This document shows positions 12,337 to 15,850 of a stretch of 15,850 nt of DNA, piece after piece. The stretch's first letter is position 1; each line of letters begins with the position of its first letter. The notes under the pieces were generated by a model. It worked only from the letters and a program-made list of their open reading frames with translations. It did no database searches and was not told the DNA's origin. Source of the DNA: Deinococcales bacterium (GTDB taxonomy: Bacteria; Deinococcota; Deinococci; Deinococcales; Deinococcaceae); contig JANYFS010000268.1 in the NCBI GenBank assembly GCA_025359705.1, forward strand, positions 1 to 15,850, in the 5' to 3' direction. The position numbers and the translations under genes were made by a program.

Positions 12337-15278
12337 TCGCCCACTCCTGTTTTACCCAATCCAGAACTACCCAATCCAGCATCACCCAAAGCGGTAGGCA
12401 AGGTGATGCTGGAACCCATCCGCACGCCGAAACCCCCCCTCGAGCCGTAGAGCAGATCCACCCCAAGGCGGAAGGGAAGCGCGTAATTATAGTTGCCATC
12501 CAGATAAATGCCCGCGCCACCATACAGATTTTGGTCGTAGGCTCCAATGTGGAACAAACCCACGGTGGGCAGCAGCGAAAGCCGCTCGAGACCCGCAAAC
12601 CCGTCGCTATAGCGCCATTTGAGCGGCAAAGCAAAGTGATAATTTGCCTCGAGGGAATTGCTGCGGTTGCGCCCTACAAATAACGCGGTAAATCCAGCCG
12701 CACTGACAATGGCTTGATAGCCAATTCCTGCCAAATCGAAGCTGCCCTTGACCTGAAAACCCGCTGAGGCATAGCCATAGTTATCTCGAGCCAATTTGTC
12801 CAACTCGAGGCCCAACGATACCCCAAAATTGCCACCCCAATAGACCTGCGGAGTCAGGGTCAAGGCCACATTGCGGGGCAAAATGGCCTTCTGCTCGAGC
12901 CGAACCCCCACCGCTTGGCTGGTATTGCCCCACACCTCGAGGGCGCGAGCGGGGGTGAGCTGCAAACGCAAGGTGGCGGCGGCCCCAGGCAAGTTGGTGG
13001 TGCTATCCAAAAAAACACTTCCTGCCGCACTCAGGTTGCCCGTGGGGTCGCCCGCAAAAGCGGTGATGCCGATGGCTTGGCTACTTTGGCTCGAGAGTGG
13101 AATCCAACCCCAGGCTTTGAAGGTAGGCGTGTACGGTTGCCAGTTTTGGCCCAAGGTGGTGACAATTCGGGTCGGTTGAAAATAAACCGAAGGACGCTGC
13201 TCGAGCAGATTTTGGTTCATTTCTTGTAGGGCCATCGGGTCTTCTTGCAGCTCGAGTTCGGTAATGACCGGCACAAAGCCACCTGCGGTCAGATTCAAAT
13301 AGGCCAACTTACCATCCGCATAACGCCCCGAAAACGAGCCACCCCCCACCTCGAGCAAGGGATTTTCCGAATCTGGAAGGTTGGTTTGTAAAGTATTTGA
13401 TGAAGTGTTTGGTGAATTATTTTCTGTTGCTCGTACCGCTTTTGGATCGATTTGCGAATTGCCCGTTAAGTTATCCACTGAATTGCTCGCTGAACTACTC
13501 GTTGAATCCGTTTTTGGGATAACTGTTGCACTCTCGAGCGAACCAGAGCTTGAATCAGAGCTTGAATCAGAGTTTGAATCAACGTTTGAACTATCTGAAG
13601 AATTGACCAATTGATAGATTTGCGGAATTCGGCTCGAGGTAGCTTTCCAAGAAGCACTAGTGTAAATAATCTGGCCTTGGTCGCTCCAGTGGGCATCGAG
13701 GGCATCTTTGGGTAGCTCGAGGGGGGCTTCCCACGAATTTTGGAATACCGAAAACAGATGTTCGCCACCCGAAATCCAGCGCCCGATCAAGAACTTGCCA
13801 TCTTGCACATCCAGCGAAAGGATATGTTCTTGTTCAAACTCGATGATGCGGCGGCTCTCTTGATTGGGATCGCTCGAGAGTTGCAGCACCGAAGAATTAC
13901 AACCGTCTTGGGGTGGCACGATTGGGAAGCATTCACTTTCCCTGACATAGTAGATTTTGCCGCCATCGCTTGCCACCAAAAGCGCTCTGGCCCCTTGGCT
14001 GAGCTGACGTTCTGGGGATTGATTGGGTTGGTGCTTGGGGGATTTTTGCGTAGATTTTGGAGTTTCAGCCCTCCGCTCGAGCGTGGAAACCTCGAGGGAA
14101 AAAACTTCGCCCACAGCTCCCGTTGAGGTTTGTTTGTTGCGGCTATAAATCAAGCGGGTTTTCTCAGGATTACTCTGGGAATAACTGCTGTCCCAGACCA
14201 TGCTGGTGGGGCGGCTGTCCAGCTCGAAGCGTTGGATGTCCTCGAGCTTGCCCGCCTGACCTGGAGTCTGAATGTATTCGGCAATATTCAGCGCCCGCCC
14301 ACCCCACCAGGCCAAATGCCTGCCATCCCAAGCTAGCGGCGCATAAGAGCCTTTGGCCTGCGAAAGTGCAGTGGGTGGGGCGGGATTTTGTTTAGCCTGC
14401 TCGAGTTCTTCGGTTGCAAATGCGGCCCAATCGGTCTCGAGGGGATGCCCCGCCACCTGTTCCCAAGCTTGGCTAAAACTAACCCACGGCACGGCAGTGT
14501 TGTAGGCCGCCAGCAACTGCGGAATTTTGGCTTTGCCATAGCTGCGAACCAAAAAATCCACAAAGCGCCCGCCATACAAATAGCGGGCATTGCCAAAAGG
14601 AAAGGTATCAAAGGGGCTGATACTGACATCGGACAGGCTGGGGAAACTGCCCTCGAGCGCGTTTTGAGCTACCACTAGGGCGCTGTAGGGATCTTGCAAA
14701 CGCCCCGCCTGCGTCACCTGAGACTCTACCCACACCGCCAAACCCTCGATAAACCAAGCGGGCGCTTCTCTGGCTTGGGTCAAACCAGGGATCGGCAAAT
14801 TGCCAAAGATGCCCGCAACCGAGGCTTGAAATTCGCTGCGTTGCCCCAAATGGGCAATGTGGGTGTATTCGTGCGACAGCAAATCTTCCCACAAGCTGCC
14901 CCACTCGAGGCCAATTTGGTAGGGCTGCGGGAAGGTGGCAAACACCCGAATCACTGGAAAGGGTGCAGGTGCGGCAAAACCATTGAAGGCATCACTACCA
15001 TTGTCCAGCAAAATAGTCACTCGAGGGGGGGCATTTCCCACCAGTTCAATCACCTGCTGGCGCACTTTTTCGGCGGCCTCCAGCACACTTTCCCCCACCG
15101 CACGGTTCAGGCTCGAGGCAATGACCGTGAAGTGTTCCCCCTCGAGCCGAAACAGGTCGCTGGGCAACTGGGCATTAACACGAATGGGCGCAGGTACATT
15201 TTGGGCCAAACCCACTGGAGCCAGTGCCGCGCCAGCAAGTAAAGCCAAAGTGGTGGAGATCCGTAGCGAGGAGTGCAT
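12333..15278 (-). CDS. Large secreted gluzincin metallopeptidase / beta-propeller / outer-membrane barrel protein
   Basis: About 981 residues. A signal peptide (ending near VGLAQ, residue 26) leads to a peptidase MA-like domain with HEYTH zinc motif (His136, Glu137, His140) and third ligand Glu178 in WFIEGLAVWVES, the gluzincin layout. Next comes a region of repeated beta strands with Y/W-rich segments (WDGRHLAWWG, IYYVRE, IIYTSAS, KLAYLNL), fitting a TolB/DPP-type propeller. It is interrupted by a Ser/Asp/Asn-rich linker (about 553-633). The last ~280 residues are amphipathic strands rich in Gly and aromatics, consistent with an outer-membrane barrel, followed by a Gly-rich tail rather than a terminal aromatic. 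It may be a surface or periplasmic protease. The start at 15278 (MHSSLR) is chosen because TAAGAT lies 7 nt upstream; ATG 15287 is an alternative, and the ATG at 15392 would add 38 unlikely residues before the signal peptide. First gene of a unit with 11377-12336. Confidence 0.82.
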   Translation of the reverse strand: MHSSLRISTTLALLAGAALAPVGLAQNVPAPIRVNAQLPSDLFRLEGEHFTVIASSLNRAVGESVLEAAEKVRQQVIELVGNAPPRVTILLDNGSDAFNGFAAPAPFPVIRVFATFPQPYQIGLEWGSLWEDLLSHEYTHIAHLGQRSEFQASVAGIFGNLPIPGLTQAREAPAWFIEGLAVWVESQVTQAGRLQDPYSALVVAQNALEGSFPSLSDVSISPFDTFPFGNARYLYGGRFVDFLVRSYGKAKIPQLLAAYNTAVPWVSFSQAWEQVAGHPLETDWAAFATEELEQAKQNPAPPTALSQAKGSYAPLAWDGRHLAWWGGRALNIAEYIQTPGQAGKLEDIQRFELDSRPTSMVWDSSYSQSNPEKTRLIYSRNKQTSTGAVGEVFSLEVSTLERRAETPKSTQKSPKHQPNQSPERQLSQGARALLVASDGGKIYYVRESECFPIVPPQDGCNSSVLQLSSDPNQESRRIIEFEQEHILSLDVQDGKFLIGRWISGGEHLFSVFQNSWEAPLELPKDALDAHWSDQGQIIYTSASWKATSSRIPQIYQLVNSSDSSNVDSNSDSSSDSSSGSLESATVIPKTDSTSSSASNSVDNLTGNSQIDPKAVRATENNSPNTSSNTLQTNLPDSENPLLEVGGGSFSGRYADGKLAYLNLTAGGFVPVITELELQEDPMALQEMNQNLLEQRPSVYFQPTRIVTTLGQNWQPYTPTFKAWGWIPLSSQSSQAIGITAFAGDPTGNLSAAGSVFLDSTTNLPGAAATLRLQLTPARALEVWGNTSQAVGVRLEQKAILPRNVALTLTPQVYWGGNFGVSLGLELDKLARDNYGYASAGFQVKGSFDLAGIGYQAIVSAAGFTALFVGRNRSNSLEANYHFALPLKWRYSDGFAGLERLSLLPTVGLFHIGAYDQNLYGGAGIYLDGNYNYALPFRLGVDLLYGSRGGFGVRMGSSITLPTALGDAGLGSSGLGKTGVGD
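12344..12348 (-). promoter_or_regulatory. Ribosome binding site deciding a TTG start
   Basis: AGGAG on the minus strand, inside the last codons of the peptidase gene, 7 nt before the TTG at 12336. Good spacing and strength support the rare start codon and coupled translation. Confidence 0.75.
12354..12379 (-). repeat. 15-bp-period repeat in the C-terminal tail of the barrel protein
   Basis: ACCCAATCCAG (plus-strand reading) at 12354-12364 and 12369-12379, period 15 bp. It codes for the Gly/Leu/Ser tail LGSSGLGKTG-like segment after the last barrel strand. Confidence 0.7.
13544..13591 (-). repeat. 12-bp in-frame tandem repeat in the Ser/Asp linker
   Basis: Four adjacent 12-bp units beginning CAGAGCTTGAAT (13544, 13556), then CAGAGTTTGAAT (13568) and the diverged CAACGTTTGAAC (13580), as read on the plus strand. 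On the coding strand they give the repeated Ser/Asp/Asn tetrapeptides of the linker. The surrounding 13380-13620 is AT-richer than the rest of the gene. Confidence 0.85.
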
Positions 15279-15285
15279 AAAGCTC

Positions 15286-15291
15286 ATCTTA
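15286..15291 (-). promoter_or_regulatory. Possible leaderless -10 box of the peptidase gene
   Basis: TAAGAT on the minus strand ends 7 nt before the ATG at 15278 and overlaps the upstream in-frame ATG at 15287. If used, translation must begin at 15278. No clear -35 box is seen. Confidence 0.4.
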
Positions 15292-15368
15292 GCCTGTGTG
15301 AGAAGGTTTTGGGTTTGCCCCTGCGGTTTGCTTGTGGTTCCCTCGAGAGGGTAGAAATGGACTCGAGG

Positions 15369-15397
15369 TTGGTGTGGGCTTTGTGGACACATAAAAT
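15369..15397 (+). promoter_or_regulatory. Leaderless promoter of the aldo/keto reductase gene
   Basis: TAAAAT (15392-15397) ends 6 nt before the ATG at 15404, with a weak -35 candidate TTGGTG (15369-15374) 17 nt upstream. There is no Shine-Dalgarno sequence. It lies back to back with the peptidase promoter in a region of about 125 bp. Confidence 0.55.
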
Positions 15398-15403
15398 AAA
15401 CCT

Positions 15404-15850
15404 ATGCAAAAACGACCTTTCGGTAACACAGGACTCGAGGTATCGGTATTGGGCTTTGGTGCGGGGCATGTGGGCGGCAACGATCTTTCGGAGGATCAAG
15501 CGGGAACTTTGCTGAACCGCGCTCTGGATTTGGGAATCAATCTGATCGATAGCGCCAAAGGCTACGATCAGTCCGAAGCCCGCATTGGGCGGCATTTGTC
15601 GTGGCGGCGTAACGACTTTATTCTGTCTACCAAGGGCGGCTACGGGGTGGAAGGCGTAGCCGACTGGAGTTACGACTGCATTGTGCGCGGGGTGGAGCAG
15701 GCCATGCGTACCTGCCAGACCGACTATTTGGACATTTTCCATTTGCACTCTTGCCCCCAAGAAACCCTCGAGCAAGACGCTATATGGCAGGCGCTCGAGT
15801 TTGTGCAGGCGCAAGGCTGGGTACGGGTGGTCGCCTATTCGGGCGAAAAT
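15404..15850 (+). CDS. Aldo/keto reductase, 3' part outside window
   Basis: The first 149 codons of an NAD(P)H-dependent aldo/keto reductase, which reduces aldehydes and ketones to alcohols in the cytoplasm. It opens with the family start MQKRPFGNTGLEVSVLGFG. The catalytic tetrad can be placed: Asp49 in LIDSAKGY, Tyr54, Lys77 in LSTKGG and His115 in LDIFHLHS. Full members have about 280-330 residues, so roughly half is present. Substrate specificity cannot be judged. The start at 15404 is supported by TAAAAT 6 nt upstream, giving a leaderless transcript divergent from the peptidase gene. Confidence 0.94.
   Translation, partial: MQKRPFGNTGLEVSVLGFGAGHVGGNDLSEDQAGTLLNRALDLGINLIDSAKGYDQSEARIGRHLSWRRNDFILSTKGGYGVEGVADWSYDCIVRGVEQAMRTCQTDYLDIFHLHSCPQETLEQDAIWQALEFVQAQGWVRVVAYSGEN

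Larger units (their letters stand above)
295..15799. repeat. Dispersed over-represented palindrome CTCGAG
   Basis: About 115 copies counted by eye across the window, in both genes and intergenic DNA (for example at 4969, 4982, 7301, 8163 and 10753), roughly one per 140 bp. A random sequence of even composition would contain about four. Copies are single, not clustered or regularly spaced, and occur in all three codon phases. The two longest gaps are 3414-3995 and 4988-5698. Confidence 0.95.

Noticed and set aside
15279..15392. Upstream ATG at 15392 for the peptidase gene
   Set aside because: It would add 38 polar residues ahead of a normal signal peptide and would overlap the aldo/keto reductase promoter.
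295..15799. CTCGAG copies as a CRISPR array, cloning scars or a clustered repeat
   Set aside because: Copies are single hexamers with irregular spacing in unrelated contexts and inside intact genes, so neither an array nor vector artefacts fit.

Overview
The window looks like ordinary chromosome of a diderm bacterium with moderate GC, most likely of the Deinococcota (Deinococcus-Thermus) group. The evidence for that is: a divergent DdrA/Rad52-type protein (a Deinococcota hallmark), several genes whose -10 box sits only 5-8 nt before the start codon (leaderless transcription, common in that phylum), an LCP protein together with an outer-membrane-type beta-barrel protein, and no mobile DNA. I cannot fix genus or species. 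No rRNA, tRNA, CRISPR, IS or phage genes are visible.

Layout. 1-1113 (-): 5' part of a GH13 alpha-glucosidase, running off the left edge. 1145-2314 (-): LCP-family glycopolymer transferase with its own promoter. 2547-4841 (-): tightly overlapping three-gene operon, in transcription order membrane-anchored TPR protein, O-antigen ligase/polymerase-like membrane protein, and a cysteine-less ArsC/Spx-fold protein. 5018-5485 (-): small secreted orphan with its own promoter and terminator. 5669-7170 (+): DdrA/Rad52-like protein translationally coupled to a calcineurin-like phosphoesterase. 7327-8091 (-): thymidine kinase. 8247-9548 (+): beta-propeller lipoprotein. 9623-10696 (-): HtrA-type protease. 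10777-15278 (-): transcribed first is a very large gluzincin peptidase/beta-propeller/outer-membrane-barrel protein, then a TTG-start protein of unknown function (possibly a decayed nucleotidyltransferase), then a GNAT acetyltransferase. 15404-end (+): 5' part of an aldo/keto reductase. No gene-free stretch exceeds about 230 bp.

How the genes may work together. The left half has an envelope-glycopolymer flavour: an LCP enzyme that would attach a polymer to the wall next to an O-antigen ligase-like protein and a TPR helper. The right half is rich in envelope proteolysis (HtrA, gluzincin-barrel). The middle holds a small DNA-maintenance pair (DdrA-like plus metallophosphoesterase) and nucleotide salvage (thymidine kinase).

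The most unusual signal is not a gene. The palindromic hexamer CTCGAG occurs about 115 times in 15.85 kb (hand count), roughly one per 140 bp, where about 4 would be expected by chance. It lies in coding and non-coding DNA alike and produces many of the Leu-Glu pairs in the proteins. It resembles in principle the HIP1 element of cyanobacteria, but with a different sequence. Several short in-frame tandem repeats (12-15 bp) in disordered protein segments are a second recurring theme.
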